Shown piece after piece: positions 37,333 to 45,790 of a stretch of 64,000 nucleotides of DNA. Below the pieces are notes generated by a model. That model searched no databases and was not told where the DNA came from. It saw only the letters and a list, made by a program, of their open reading frames with translations. The stretch spans positions 62,001 through 126,000 of the forward strand of contig NZ_BQUV01000005.1 in NCBI RefSeq assembly GCF_022835695.1, given 5' to 3'. A program made the translations under genes and the position numbers. Within the stretch, counting starts at the first letter, position 1, and the number at the start of each line of letters is the position of its first letter. Source of the stretch: Bradyrhizobium sp. Ce-3 (lineage in GTDB: Bacteria > Pseudomonadota > Alphaproteobacteria > Rhizobiales > Xanthobacteraceae).

Positions 37333-39039
37333 ATGACGGTTAGCAGCGCCACCTCGGGCACCTCGAGCACATCGAGCACGACGTCGTCGAGTTCCGCCAG
37401 CACGGTGACAACGACCGGCACGACGAATTCGACCAGCATCGATTGGGATGCCCTGATCGAGGCGGAGGTTAATGCCAAACTCGCCGCAGCGACCTCGATC
37501 ACCACGACGATCACGGCGAACCAGGCCAAGGTCACCGCCTACCAATCCCTGCAGACCGAGCTGTCGACGCTGGCAAGCGGGCTGTCGTCGCTCAGCACGT
37601 CGATCATCAATTCGATTGCCACCAACGCGTTCGCCACGCGCTCCGCGACCATTTCGTCGACCGGTGACGTCAGCGCCTCGTCGGCGCTCAACATGAGCGT
37701 CAACAGCGGCTCGGCGACCGGCGACCACACGCTGCAGATCACCCAGCTCGCGACCGCGCAGAAGGTGATCGGCTCCTCGCAGTCGAGCGCGTCGACGGCA
37801 CTGGGGCTCTCCGGAACGTTCTCGCTGGGGCTGGCGGGCGGCGCCAGCACGGCGATCTCGATCACCAGCGGCATGACGATGCAGGATATCGTCGACACCA
37901 TCAACGCCCAGACCTCGAGCACCAATGTCCAGGCCTCCGTCGTCCAGGTGTCGAGCGGGTCGTACGAGATGGTGCTGACCGGAACCCAGGACGCCGCCGA
38001 CATCACCTATTCGTCGACGTCAGGCGACGACATCCTGAACAAGCTCGGCGTCACCGACACATCCGGGGCCTTCGCCGACGTGCTGCAGAAGTCGCAGGCC
38101 GCGGAATTCACCCTCGATGGCATCGCGCTGACCCGCAACACCAACGACATTTCCGACGTTCTCTCCGGCGTGACCTTCGACCTGCTGCAGCCGACCCCGA
38201 GCGGCACCAGCCTGAACGTCAGCATATCGACCGACACCAGCCAGATCACCACGGCGCTGCAGACCTTCGTCACCAACTACAATGCGTTTCGCGACCAGGT
38301 CATCGCGCAATCCGCGCAGAACTCCGACGGCACGGCGGCTTCGAGTGCGGTGCTGTTCGGCGACAGCACGATGCGCGATCTCATGACCCAGCTTCAGCAG
38401 GTGCTCAGCGGGACCGTCGGCGGCATGACGATGGCCGATCTCGGCCTGTCATTCAACGAGAACAACGAGCTGCAGCTCGACACCGGCACCCTCTCGACCG
38501 TGCTGACGCAGAATCTCGCGGGCGTCACCAGGCTGCTGTCGGCGCAGACGACCACGTCGTCCAGTCAGCTCAACGTCGTCAACACCGGCACCTCGCCGCA
38601 ATCCTTCACGCTCGACGTGACGGTGGATTCGAGCGGCACGCTGACCGGTGCTTCGGTCGGCGGCGACAGTTCCGGCTTCTCGGTGGTCGGCAACTCCATC
38701 ATCGGCAATTCGGGCACGATCTACGCCGGCATGGCATTCACCTATACCGGCTCGACATCGCAGTCGGTCACCGTGACGTCGACCTCCGGCCTTGCGACGC
38801 AGCTCTATCAGCTCGCGCACACCAGCTCCGGGACCAGCGGTCAGCTGCAGACCATGATCACCAATCTGCAGTCGCGCGATACCGACCTGCAGTCCCAGGT
38901 CAGCGACATCCAGAGCAACGCGGCGACCTTCAAGGCGCAGCTGCAGGTTCAATACGCCAATTATCAGGCCGCCATCGAAAGCGCGAACAACACGCTCGGC
39001 TACCTGAAAGCACTCCTAGATTCAGCATCGAGTAACTGA
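37333..39039 (+). CDS. fliD: Flagellar filament cap protein FliD
   Basis: FliD caps the filament tip and folds incoming flagellin. The 568-residue protein has a Ser/Thr-rich N-terminus (MTVSSATSGTSS), the FliD_N domain with SIDWDALIEAEVNAKLAAA, GDHTLQITQLATAQKVIGSS and a MTMQDIVDTINAQ helix. The FliD_C domain has DVLQKSQAAEFTLDGIALTR, VTNYNAFRDQVIAQ and a C-terminal coiled coil (QVQYANYQAAIESANNTLGY). Its stop overlaps the fliS start (TGATG). It sits just after the flagellin terminator. Confidence 0.92.
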   Translation: MTVSSATSGTSSTSSTTSSSSASTVTTTGTTNSTSIDWDALIEAEVNAKLAAATSITTTITANQAKVTAYQSLQTELSTLASGLSSLSTSIINSIATNAFATRSATISSTGDVSASSALNMSVNSGSATGDHTLQITQLATAQKVIGSSQSSASTALGLSGTFSLGLAGGASTAISITSGMTMQDIVDTINAQTSSTNVQASVVQVSSGSYEMVLTGTQDAADITYSSTSGDDILNKLGVTDTSGAFADVLQKSQAAEFTLDGIALTRNTNDISDVLSGVTFDLLQPTPSGTSLNVSISTDTSQITTALQTFVTNYNAFRDQVIAQSAQNSDGTAASSAVLFGDSTMRDLMTQLQQVLSGTVGGMTMADLGLSFNENNELQLDTGTLSTVLTQNLAGVTRLLSAQTTTSSSQLNVVNTGTSPQSFTLDVTVDSSGTLTGASVGGDSSGFSVVGNSIIGNSGTIYAGMAFTYTGSTSQSVTVTSTSGLATQLYQLAHTSSGTSGQLQTMITNLQSRDTDLQSQVSDIQSNAATFKAQLQVQYANYQAAIESANNTLGYLKALLDSASSN

Positions 39040-39494
39040 TGACCCAGAACGCAACTGCCTACCTCGCCAACAATGCCTATCGATCCGCCGCGGTTGCGGT
39101 GCCGCCGTTGAAGGCGGTGGTGATGCTCTGCGACGGCGCCATCACGCTGCTGCAGAAGGCGCTGGACGCGCACGAAGCGAAGCGCTTCGAGGAGGGCCAC
39201 ACCTATCTGACGCGGGCGACCGCGATCCTGCGCGGATTGAGCCACCATCTCGACGTCACCCGCGGCGGCGCGATGGCTGATCGCCTGTTCCGGACCTACA
39301 ACACGCTGATCATGGCGTGCCTGCGCTCCTACGGCCGGCCGCACGCCCGGGAGAATTTCCGGCGCATCATCGCCAGCCTGACGGAACTCCGCGACGCCTG
39401 GAAGTTCGTCGAGGCAACCGCCGGCAAGGCCGCCAAGGCCAAGACGCTCGACAAGACACTCGACAAGACGCTCGAATCGGCCGCCGGCCGCTGA
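39039..39494 (+). CDS. fliS: Flagellin export chaperone FliS
   Basis: FliS binds the flagellin C-terminus in the cytoplasm and prevents early polymerisation. The 151-residue protein shows the family features AYLANNAYRSAAVAVPPLKA, VVMLCDGAITLLQKALDAHE, and the helical LTRATAILRGLSHHLDVTRG. A Lys/Thr-rich C-terminal tail (KTLDKTLDKTLESAAG) contains a short imperfect repeat. It overlaps fliD by one base. A GC-rich hairpin follows the stop. Confidence 0.9.
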   Translation: MTQNATAYLANNAYRSAAVAVPPLKAVVMLCDGAITLLQKALDAHEAKRFEEGHTYLTRATAILRGLSHHLDVTRGGAMADRLFRTYNTLIMACLRSYGRPHARENFRRIIASLTELRDAWKFVEATAGKAAKAKTLDKTLDKTLESAAGR

Positions 39495-39507
39495 GCGGGC
39501 GAATCGG

Positions 39508-39529
39508 CCGGCGAACCCCGGTTCGCCGG
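39508..39529 (+). terminator. Hairpin after fliS
   Basis: Perfect 10-base arms CCGGCGAACC (39508-39517) and GGTTCGCCGG (39520-39529) are separated by CC, 13 bases after the fliS stop. There is no U-tract, so it may be a weak terminator or a 3' stabiliser. Confidence 0.55.
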
Positions 39530-39609
39530 GAGGGGCAGGGCGCTCGGGCGGGCGTCCTGTTGGGGAAAAAGGCCGCTCGGTGAGCATCATGCTGGACCTG
39601 ACGCTACGG

Positions 39610-39631
39610 CGGCGGAAATTGATTTCCGCCG
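39610..39631. promoter_or_regulatory. Perfect palindrome upstream of the putative anti-sigma gene
   Basis: CGGCGGAAAT (39610-39619) and ATTTCCGCCG (39622-39631) flank TG. It lies 53 bases before the chosen start of the next gene and could be an operator or an RNA stem. It argues against a start further upstream. Confidence 0.5.
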
Positions 39632-39684
39632 TCCCGCGAATGCTTTATGACAGCCTTGGCGACGAGGCGGGATCTGCACGCGGG

Positions 39685-40095
39685 ATGGACGTTGCGACAT
39701 TCGAAGACCTGATCGACCGGCTGGGGGAGGATCTGTCCCGTTGGCCCGACGACCAACGTCTTGCCGCCGTCCAGCTGCTTGCATCCTCGGCCGAGGCGCG
39801 GACGCTTTATGAGGCGGCGAGCGCTGTCCGCCGGGCGATCGCGGCGCCGCCGGTTCGCGCACCCAAGGGCCTCGTCGACCGTATCGTGATCGCGGCGGCA
39901 AAACTGCCCCAACAGCCGGCCTCGGAGCCGGCCCCGCCCGAGGATCAGGCGATCGAGCCGCAAGCTGCGGACGAATCGACCCAGCCGGGCAAGGTGCTGC
40001 CGGCGCTGTTGCTGGCGCTCTGCCTGTTGCCCGCGCTGATGCCGCCGGCGTTGCTGCTCGGCGAGCCGGAGCTGCCGATCAGCCTCTCGCTGTAA
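39685..40095 (+). CDS. Putative membrane anti-sigma factor-like protein
   Basis: This 136-residue protein has an N-terminal cytoplasmic part with the pattern FEDLIDRLGEDLSRWPDDQR and LLASSAEARTLYEAASAVR. A Pro-rich linker leads to one hydrophobic segment (VLPALLLALCLLPALMPPAL). From memory, proteins with the RxGxDLxxWPxxxR pattern lie beside ECF sigma genes in Bradyrhizobium and Rhodopseudomonas and may act as anti-sigmas. Here the only ECF gene nearby is at 35603, with flagellin, fliD and fliS in between. ATG 39685 is chosen; starts at 39580 and 39589 would read through a perfect palindrome. The role is inferred. Confidence 0.6.
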   Translation: MDVATFEDLIDRLGEDLSRWPDDQRLAAVQLLASSAEARTLYEAASAVRRAIAAPPVRAPKGLVDRIVIAAAKLPQQPASEPAPPEDQAIEPQAADESTQPGKVLPALLLALCLLPALMPPALLLGEPELPISLSL

Positions 40096-40333
40096 GCTCT
40101 CCGCATCATTCCTACTGCACTTCGCGCTGCGCCGCGGCCGCTCGGCCTGCGCACATCTGCACGCCTCGCATGCCTGCGGCCGATCGGCAAAATCTGCCGA
40201 TTAATCAAATGATTTCAGGTGGATGAATCCGCGCCTGAATTCGGCGCGTCATCCGTTTTATCTGCGAACGACTTCACGATCCCAATGTTCCAACGCGTTC
40301 CGTCGCCTTACCCGCGGCGAAGAGAGCCTTGTC

Positions 40334-41005
40334 ATGACCGTTTCCTCGGCAACCTCTGCTGCAGCCTCCGCCGCCTCGAGCTCGTCGTCGAGTTCGTCGA
40401 CCAGTGCGTCGATGGGGATGAGCTCGACCGATTTCCTCAACCTGCTGGTCAGCGAGCTGCAGAACCAGGACCCGCTGAACGCCACCAGCACGACCGACTT
40501 CATCAACCAGCTCACCTCCTACGCCAACTTCACCGAGCAGCAATCGACCAACGCCAGCATGACGTCGCTGGCGAGCTCGTTCTCGAGCCTCGTGACGCTC
40601 AACTCGGTCAACTATATCGGCCACACCGTCGAGGCGAAGACCAACACCGCGGAGCTGACCAACGGCTCGGCGACCTTCGGTTACTCGCTCACCTCGGCCG
40701 CGTCCAATGTCGCGATCACGATCCAGGACTCTTCGGGCAACACGGTGTGGAGCGGCAAGGGGACCGGGACCGCCGGCTCCAACACCTTCACCTGGAACGG
40801 CCAGACCTCCGACGGCACCCAGCTCAAGGACGGTGGCCAGTACACGATCCAGGTGACCGCGACCGACTCCGCCGGAAACTCGCTGCTTAGCTACACCACG
40901 ATGACGGGAACGGTGACCGGGATCGATGCCTCAGGCTCGACGCCCTCGCTGCTGGTGAACGGTGTCCCCGTCAGCGCCGCCAACATCATCGGCGTCACGT
41001 CCTGA
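40334..41005 (+). CDS. flgD: Flagellar hook assembly scaffold FlgD
   Basis: FlgD caps the growing hook. It has 223 residues with a Ser/Ala-rich N-terminus and the FlgD_N signature MSSTDFLNLLVSELQNQDPL followed by NATSTTDFINQLTSYANFTE. The C-terminal Ig-like/Tudor region has QDSSGNTVWSGKGTGTAGSN, FTWNGQTSDGTQLKDG and YTIQVTATDSAGN. ATG 40334 is used; the upstream frame to 40223 has no family match. It is followed by flgE 20 bases on. Confidence 0.93.
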   Translation: MTVSSATSAAASAASSSSSSSSTSASMGMSSTDFLNLLVSELQNQDPLNATSTTDFINQLTSYANFTEQQSTNASMTSLASSFSSLVTLNSVNYIGHTVEAKTNTAELTNGSATFGYSLTSAASNVAITIQDSSGNTVWSGKGTGTAGSNTFTWNGQTSDGTQLKDGGQYTIQVTATDSAGNSLLSYTTMTGTVTGIDASGSTPSLLVNGVPVSAANIIGVTS

Positions 41006-41024
41006 TTGCTTCCGGAGTATTATC

Positions 41025-42314
41025 ATGAGTCTCACTGGTGCTCTTTCCTCGGCGATCTCGGCGCTCAATGCGCAGAGCCAATCGCTGGCAATGATTTCCG
41101 ACAACATTTCCAACGCCGACACCACGGGTTACAAGACCACGTCGGCGATGTTCGAAGATCTGGTGACGGCGTCGAACAGCGCCACCTCGTACACGTCCGG
41201 CGGCGTCAACGTGTCCGGCCGCGCCAATATCAGCCAGCAAGGCCTGCTGGCCGCGACCACCAACGCCACTGACGTTGCGATCCAGGGCAGCGGTTTCTTC
41301 GTCACCACCAACGCGACGACCGGCGGCACCACCTCGTATACGCGCAACGGCGCGTTCACCACCGACAACGCGGGCTACCTCGTCAACAACGGCAACTACC
41401 TCGAGGGCTGGCGCACCGACGCGCAAGGCAACATCATCGGCAATGCCTCTGCCGCAAGTCTCGGGCCGATCAACACGCAGGTCGCCTCGACCAGCGGCAG
41501 TGCCACCACCAAGACCACCGTCGCGGCGAACCTGCCGGCCGATGCAGCGATAGGCGCGACCTACAACAGTTCGATGACGGTCTACGACTCGCTCGGTACG
41601 GCGAGCACGATCCAGATCGACTGGAAAAAGACCGCCGACAATACTTGGCAGGCCAGCTTCGAGCAGCCCAAGCTCGCGTCGGACTCCACCACGGCCAGCG
41701 CCAACGCGATCACCGATACGGTGGATATCACCTTCAACAGCGATGGTTCGCTTGCTTCGACAAGCCCGAGCCCGCCGACCATCTCGATCACCGGTTGGAA
41801 GGATGGCGCGGCCGACAGCTCGACCGCCAATGGTACCGCCATCACGCTCAATCTCGGTACGGCGGGCAAGACCGACGGCCTGACGCAATATTCGTCGGGC
41901 CAGACCACGCCGGCCGTCGACCTCACGAGCATCACGTCGGACGGCCTGCCTTACGGCAAGTTGAGCAGCATCGCGATCGGCAAGGGCGGCGTGGTCGACG
42001 CCACCTATTCCAACGGTCAGACCATCGCAATCTACAAGATCGCGGTCGCGACCTTCAGCGACCCCAACGGATTGAACGCGGCCAGCGACGGCATGTACTC
42101 GGCGACGGCCGCATCCGGCAACGCCACGCTGCAGACTTCGGGCAGCAACGGCGCCGGCACGATCTACGGCAGCGAGCTGGAATCGAGCACCACCGACACC
42201 AGCGGCCAGTTCTCCAACATGATCTCGGCGCAGCAAGCCTATTCGGCGGCATCGCAGGTGATCACCACCGTCGACAAGATGTTCGATACGCTGATCTCGG
42301 CGGTGTCGCGATGA
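41025..42314 (+). CDS. flgE: Flagellar hook protein FlgE
   Basis: The 429-residue hook subunit starts with the rod/hook N-terminal helix (MSLTGALSSAISALNAQSQS, MISDNISNADTTGYK). It has the FlgE patterns VAIQGSGFFVTTNA and NGNYLEGWRTDAQGNI, then DSLGTASTIQIDWKK. The C-terminal helix is QFSNMISAQQAYSAASQVIT with TVDKMFDTLIS. ATG 41025 follows CCGGAG. Its stop overlaps the next small gene (ATGATGA), so they are coupled. Confidence 0.94.
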   Translation: MSLTGALSSAISALNAQSQSLAMISDNISNADTTGYKTTSAMFEDLVTASNSATSYTSGGVNVSGRANISQQGLLAATTNATDVAIQGSGFFVTTNATTGGTTSYTRNGAFTTDNAGYLVNNGNYLEGWRTDAQGNIIGNASAASLGPINTQVASTSGSATTKTTVAANLPADAAIGATYNSSMTVYDSLGTASTIQIDWKKTADNTWQASFEQPKLASDSTTASANAITDTVDITFNSDGSLASTSPSPPTISITGWKDGAADSSTANGTAITLNLGTAGKTDGLTQYSSGQTTPAVDLTSITSDGLPYGKLSSIAIGKGGVVDATYSNGQTIAIYKIAVATFSDPNGLNAASDGMYSATAASGNATLQTSGSNGAGTIYGSELESSTTDTSGQFSNMISAQQAYSAASQVITTVDKMFDTLISAVSR

Positions 42315-42565
42315 TGACGGAGAAGAAGAATGACCGTTTTCTGGTCAGGCTTCAGCGGCTGAAGATGAGGGCCGCTGCGGTCCAGCCGAACGATCGGGCA
42401 CAGATCACCGCGCTGCTCGACGACGTCGGAACGTTGCGAGATCAGCTGATGCGCGAATGCGTACGGCTCGACCAGGAATTCAACCGGGCCACGGCCCAGG
42501 TAACCGCCATCACCGCGTATGGGCGCAGCGCGCAATCGGTTCGCGCCCTGCGTCGCGGACACTAG
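42311..42565 (+). CDS. Small coiled-coil protein of the flagellar cluster
   Basis: This 84-residue protein was not assigned to a family. It is helix-rich and charged (FLVRLQRLKMRAAAVQPNDR, TALLDDVGTLRDQLMRECV, RLDQEFNRATAQVTAI). No signal peptide or membrane helix is seen. It starts at ATG 42311 or 42314, overlapping the flgE stop, and is 19 bases before the FlgN-like gene. Size and placement suggest an export chaperone or assembly factor for hook proteins (inference). Confidence 0.65.
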   Translation: MMTEKKNDRFLVRLQRLKMRAAAVQPNDRAQITALLDDVGTLRDQLMRECVRLDQEFNRATAQVTAITAYGRSAQSVRALRRGH

Positions 42566-42584
42566 CTTGAACGGGAGCGATGAC

Positions 42585-43040
42585 ATGACACCGGAACGCA
42601 ACATCAAGATCAATCCCGCGGGCAATGACGAGCGCGCAAGGTCGTTGATCACGCTGATCGACAATCTGATCGCGATCGTGAACGAGGAGAATGTCGAGCT
42701 CGCCAAGGGCCTGCCGGCCTCGCGGCTGAAGCAGGTCGACGAAAAGAACCGGCTTGCCACACTGTTCGAGCAGTGCGTGGCGGAGGCGGTCGGCCAGACC
42801 GCAAACCTCAACGTCCACGACCGTGTGCTGCGTGAGCAGCTGATGGATCGGATCCTGAAGCTGCGGGTTGCGATGGACGAGAACGTGATGCGGCTGCGTG
42901 CGGCGATCGACGCCAGCAACCGCAGGATCGAGGCGATCATGCAGGCGATCCGCGAGCAGATCGCCAACGTTTCGCCTTATGGGGCCGGCGGCCGTCGCGT
43001 CACGCCCGCGATGTCCTATGGCACCAACGTGCGGGCCTGA
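42585..43040 (+). CDS. FlgN-like flagellar export chaperone
   Basis: The 151-residue protein is almost all helix: ERARSLITLIDNLIAIVNEE, NVELAKGLPASRLKQVDEKN and VAMDENVMRLRAAIDASNRR. The ENxxLxxG-type segment (EENVELAKG) followed by a KxxLxxxFE-like stretch is what FlgN-type chaperones show. FlgN binds FlgK and FlgL, which are encoded directly downstream. ATG 42585 follows CGGGAG. Assignment is by pattern and position, and sequence identity to enterobacterial FlgN is probably low. Confidence 0.7.
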   Translation: MTPERNIKINPAGNDERARSLITLIDNLIAIVNEENVELAKGLPASRLKQVDEKNRLATLFEQCVAEAVGQTANLNVHDRVLREQLMDRILKLRVAMDENVMRLRAAIDASNRRIEAIMQAIREQIANVSPYGAGGRRVTPAMSYGTNVRA

Positions 43041-43067
43041 TCGGGCCGGCGCCGGAGGGATCAGGCC

Positions 43068-44849
43068 GTGTCGTCGCTCGATATCGCACGAAGCATCGCA
43101 TTCAGCGGGCTGTCGGCCACGCAGGTGCAGATCAGCGTAACCTCGGCCAATATCTCCAACGCCGACACCAAGGGCTATACCGAGAAGACCGCCAACCAGA
43201 GCAGCAGCGTCACCAGCGGTGTCGGCACCGGCGTCACGATCTCGGGGATCACCAGCACGGTCGACAAATTGCTGCTGAAGTCGCTGGTCGGCGCCGATTC
43301 CGATCTCGGCGCCGCCGACACCAACAACAGCTACCTGACCGAGCTTCAGCAGCTCTATGGCAGCACGTCGAGCAGCGGCAGCTCCACGACGGGGACCTCG
43401 CTGGCCAACACGATTGCGGCATTCGAATCGGCGCTGTCCTCGCTGGCGAGCACGCCGAGCAGTGCCTCGTTGCAGGCGAACGCCGTCAGTGCGCTCGCTG
43501 CGGTCACCGATCAGCTGCAGCAGACCTCCAGCGGCATCCAGAAACTGCGCTCCAATGCCGACCAGGACATCGCCTCGTCGGTCACCGACATCAATTCCGA
43601 CCTGCAGCAAATCTCCGACCTCAACAAGCAGATCAAGCAGGAAGCGGCCGCGGGCCAGTCGACCGCCGATCTCGAGGACCAGCGCAACAGCGCGCTGCAG
43701 GACCTCGCGTCGCAAATGAATGTGAGCTACTTCACCAACTCCAGCGGCGACGTGCAGGTCTATACCGGCTCGGGACAGGCTCTGGTCGACAGCACGGCGC
43801 ATCCGCTGGGCTACACGCCGGCGTCCAGCGTCACGGCGTCAACGACGTACACCGCGGGATCGGCGACGAGCGGCTTCAGCGCCATCACCGTCAACGGGGT
43901 CGACATCACCTCGCAGATCACCTCCGGCAAGGTCAGCGCATTGATCACGTTGCGCGACCAGACGCTGCCGGCCGCGCAGTCGCAGCTCGACGAGCTTGCC
44001 CAGCAGCTGACCGCGACCGTCAACGCCGTGTCGAACCAGGGCACGTCGCTGCCGCCGCCGGCGACCTTGACCGGCACCGCCACCGTCAGCAACGCAACGC
44101 CGTTGTCGGCGAGCGGCACGGTGCGGATTGCGGTTACGGACAAGAGCGGCAATCTGGTCTCCTACAAGGATCTGGATATCTCGTCTGATACGACGGTTGG
44201 CGCGCTGGTCAGCGATATCAACAGCAACGTGCCCGGCCTAACGGCTTCGATCGATTCCAACGGACATCTGACGATCTCGGCGACCGGATCCGGCAACGGC
44301 GTCGCCATCAACGAGATGACGAGCTCGATTGGCAGTCCCGGCGAGGGATTTTCGGACTATTTCGGGCTCAACGACCTGATCACCGGGACCAGCGCCTCCA
44401 ACATCGCGGTGCGCAGCGATATCCTGAGCGGAACGGCGGCGCTGCCGACCGCGACGCTCGATGCGTCATCGACGCTGACGGTCCCAAGCTCGGTGCTGTC
44501 ATCGGGTTCGGCAACGGTGGTGAACGCGCTCTCGAGCGCGCTGACGGGCTCGACCAATTTCGCGATGGCGGGTGGGCTCGGCGCCACCACCGGCTCCTTC
44601 ACCGACTATGCGGCTGCAATCGTCGCCAACGTCGCCGGCAAGGCGAGCCAGGCGTCGGCGACCTACACCGCAAAGCAGACCGCGCAGTCGACCTACGCGA
44701 ATTCGCTGTCGTCGCAGTCCGGCGTCAACATTGACCAGGAAAGCGCGAATCTGAGTTCGTTGCAGAACAAATACGCTGCCGCGTCCCAGATCATCACGGC
44801 GATCAACGCCATGTTCTCGGCGCTGATGACCGCGATGAGCGCAAGCTGA
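43068..44849 (+). CDS. flgK: Flagellar hook-associated protein FlgK (HAP1)
   Basis: FlgK joins hook to filament. It has 593 residues, with the N-terminal helix SLDIARSIAFSGLSATQVQI, TSANISNADTKGYTEKTANQ and DVQVYTGSGQALVDSTAHPL. The central MNVSYFTNSSGDVQVYTGSG region and a C-terminal D0 helix (SGVNIDQESANLSSLQNKYA, ASQIITAINAMFSALM) complete it. The start is GTG 43068, with GGAGGG nine bases upstream. It follows the FlgN-like gene and precedes flgL by 16 bases, as in many flagellar operons. Confidence 0.93.
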   Translation: MSSLDIARSIAFSGLSATQVQISVTSANISNADTKGYTEKTANQSSSVTSGVGTGVTISGITSTVDKLLLKSLVGADSDLGAADTNNSYLTELQQLYGSTSSSGSSTTGTSLANTIAAFESALSSLASTPSSASLQANAVSALAAVTDQLQQTSSGIQKLRSNADQDIASSVTDINSDLQQISDLNKQIKQEAAAGQSTADLEDQRNSALQDLASQMNVSYFTNSSGDVQVYTGSGQALVDSTAHPLGYTPASSVTASTTYTAGSATSGFSAITVNGVDITSQITSGKVSALITLRDQTLPAAQSQLDELAQQLTATVNAVSNQGTSLPPPATLTGTATVSNATPLSASGTVRIAVTDKSGNLVSYKDLDISSDTTVGALVSDINSNVPGLTASIDSNGHLTISATGSGNGVAINEMTSSIGSPGEGFSDYFGLNDLITGTSASNIAVRSDILSGTAALPTATLDASSTLTVPSSVLSSGSATVVNALSSALTGSTNFAMAGGLGATTGSFTDYAAAIVANVAGKASQASATYTAKQTAQSTYANSLSSQSGVNIDQESANLSSLQNKYAAASQIITAINAMFSALMTAMSAS

Positions 44850-44865
44850 GTGTGAGGTCGTCGTC

Positions 44866-45774
44866 ATGATGATGCGTGTTGCCACCTTCGCGCAGTCGGA
44901 TCAGATGATATCCAGCGCGCTGCGGGTGCAGGCGGTGATGGCCAACGAGCAGGTGCAGGAGTCCTCCGGGCTGCAATCCGAGGATTTCGGCGGTTACGGT
45001 TCAGGCGCCGGCCGCGTGATCAATCTGCAGGTCTCGGTGACGCGCGCCCAGTCCTACATCGATGCCAGCAGCCTTGCCGACAACAAGGTGCAGGCGATGT
45101 ATTCGGCGGTCGGCTCGGTGAACGACATCATCACGCAGCTTCGCACCCAGCTCAGCGCGGCCACCACCGGCAGCAGCACGGCGACGGCATCGGTGATCAA
45201 CTATGCCCAGCAGGCGATGGCGCAGATGCAGGGACTGCTCAACACCCAGTATGACGGTGAATATGTCTTCAGCGGCGCCCGCACCGACACGGCCCCGGCC
45301 GATCTGTCGAGCTTCGACACCGGCACCGGCTCGCTGACGACATCGGACACCAGCTACTACAAGGGCGACAGCGAGATCGCGTCGGTGCGCGTTTCGGACA
45401 GCCAGTCGATTTCCTACGGCGTCACCGCCGACAATCCGGCCTTCGAGCAGGTCATGCGGCTGTTGAAATATGTCGGCAACAGCACGACCCTGTCGTCGAG
45501 CGATATCTCGCAGGCGCTCGACCTCGCCAGTAATGCGCTGGACGCAACGTCCACGGTGCAGGCAAAACTGTCGACCGCGGCGTCGCAGATCGAGACCGCC
45601 AGCACCGACCAGAGCGACTACCAGAACTTTGCCAAGACCCTGTCGACCAACCTGACCAGTGTCGACGTTGCCGCGGTGACGGCGCAGCTTTCGACCTATC
45701 AGGCGCAGCTGACGGCGTCTTATTCGGCGATCGCCAAGATCCAGAGCATGAATCTGGCGAGCTATCTGCGATAG
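44866..45774 (+). CDS. flgL: Flagellar hook-associated protein FlgL (HAP3)
   Basis: The 302-residue junction protein has a flagellin-like N-terminus (MMRVATFAQSDQMISSALRV, QVQESSGLQSEDFGGYG). It carries the FlgL pattern AMAQMQGLLNTQYDGEYVFS then GARTDTAPADL, and a C-terminal helix (TAQLSTYQAQLTASYSAIAK, IQSMNLASYL). ATG 44866 follows GTGTGAGG. It ends the flagellar block, 16 bases before the convergent PQQ-associated binding-protein gene. Confidence 0.92.
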   Translation: MMMRVATFAQSDQMISSALRVQAVMANEQVQESSGLQSEDFGGYGSGAGRVINLQVSVTRAQSYIDASSLADNKVQAMYSAVGSVNDIITQLRTQLSAATTGSSTATASVINYAQQAMAQMQGLLNTQYDGEYVFSGARTDTAPADLSSFDTGTGSLTTSDTSYYKGDSEIASVRVSDSQSISYGVTADNPAFEQVMRLLKYVGNSTTLSSSDISQALDLASNALDATSTVQAKLSTAASQIETASTDQSDYQNFAKTLSTNLTSVDVAAVTAQLSTYQAQLTASYSAIAKIQSMNLASYLR

Positions 45775-45790
45775 CGGGCGGCCGCCGGCG

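Noticed and set aside
40184-40207. FliA (sigma-28) promoter for flgD based on GCCGATTA
   Set aside because: The -10-like match is present but no TAAA-type -35 lies at the proper distance. The same bases form part of an ATCGGCA/TGCCGAT hairpin.
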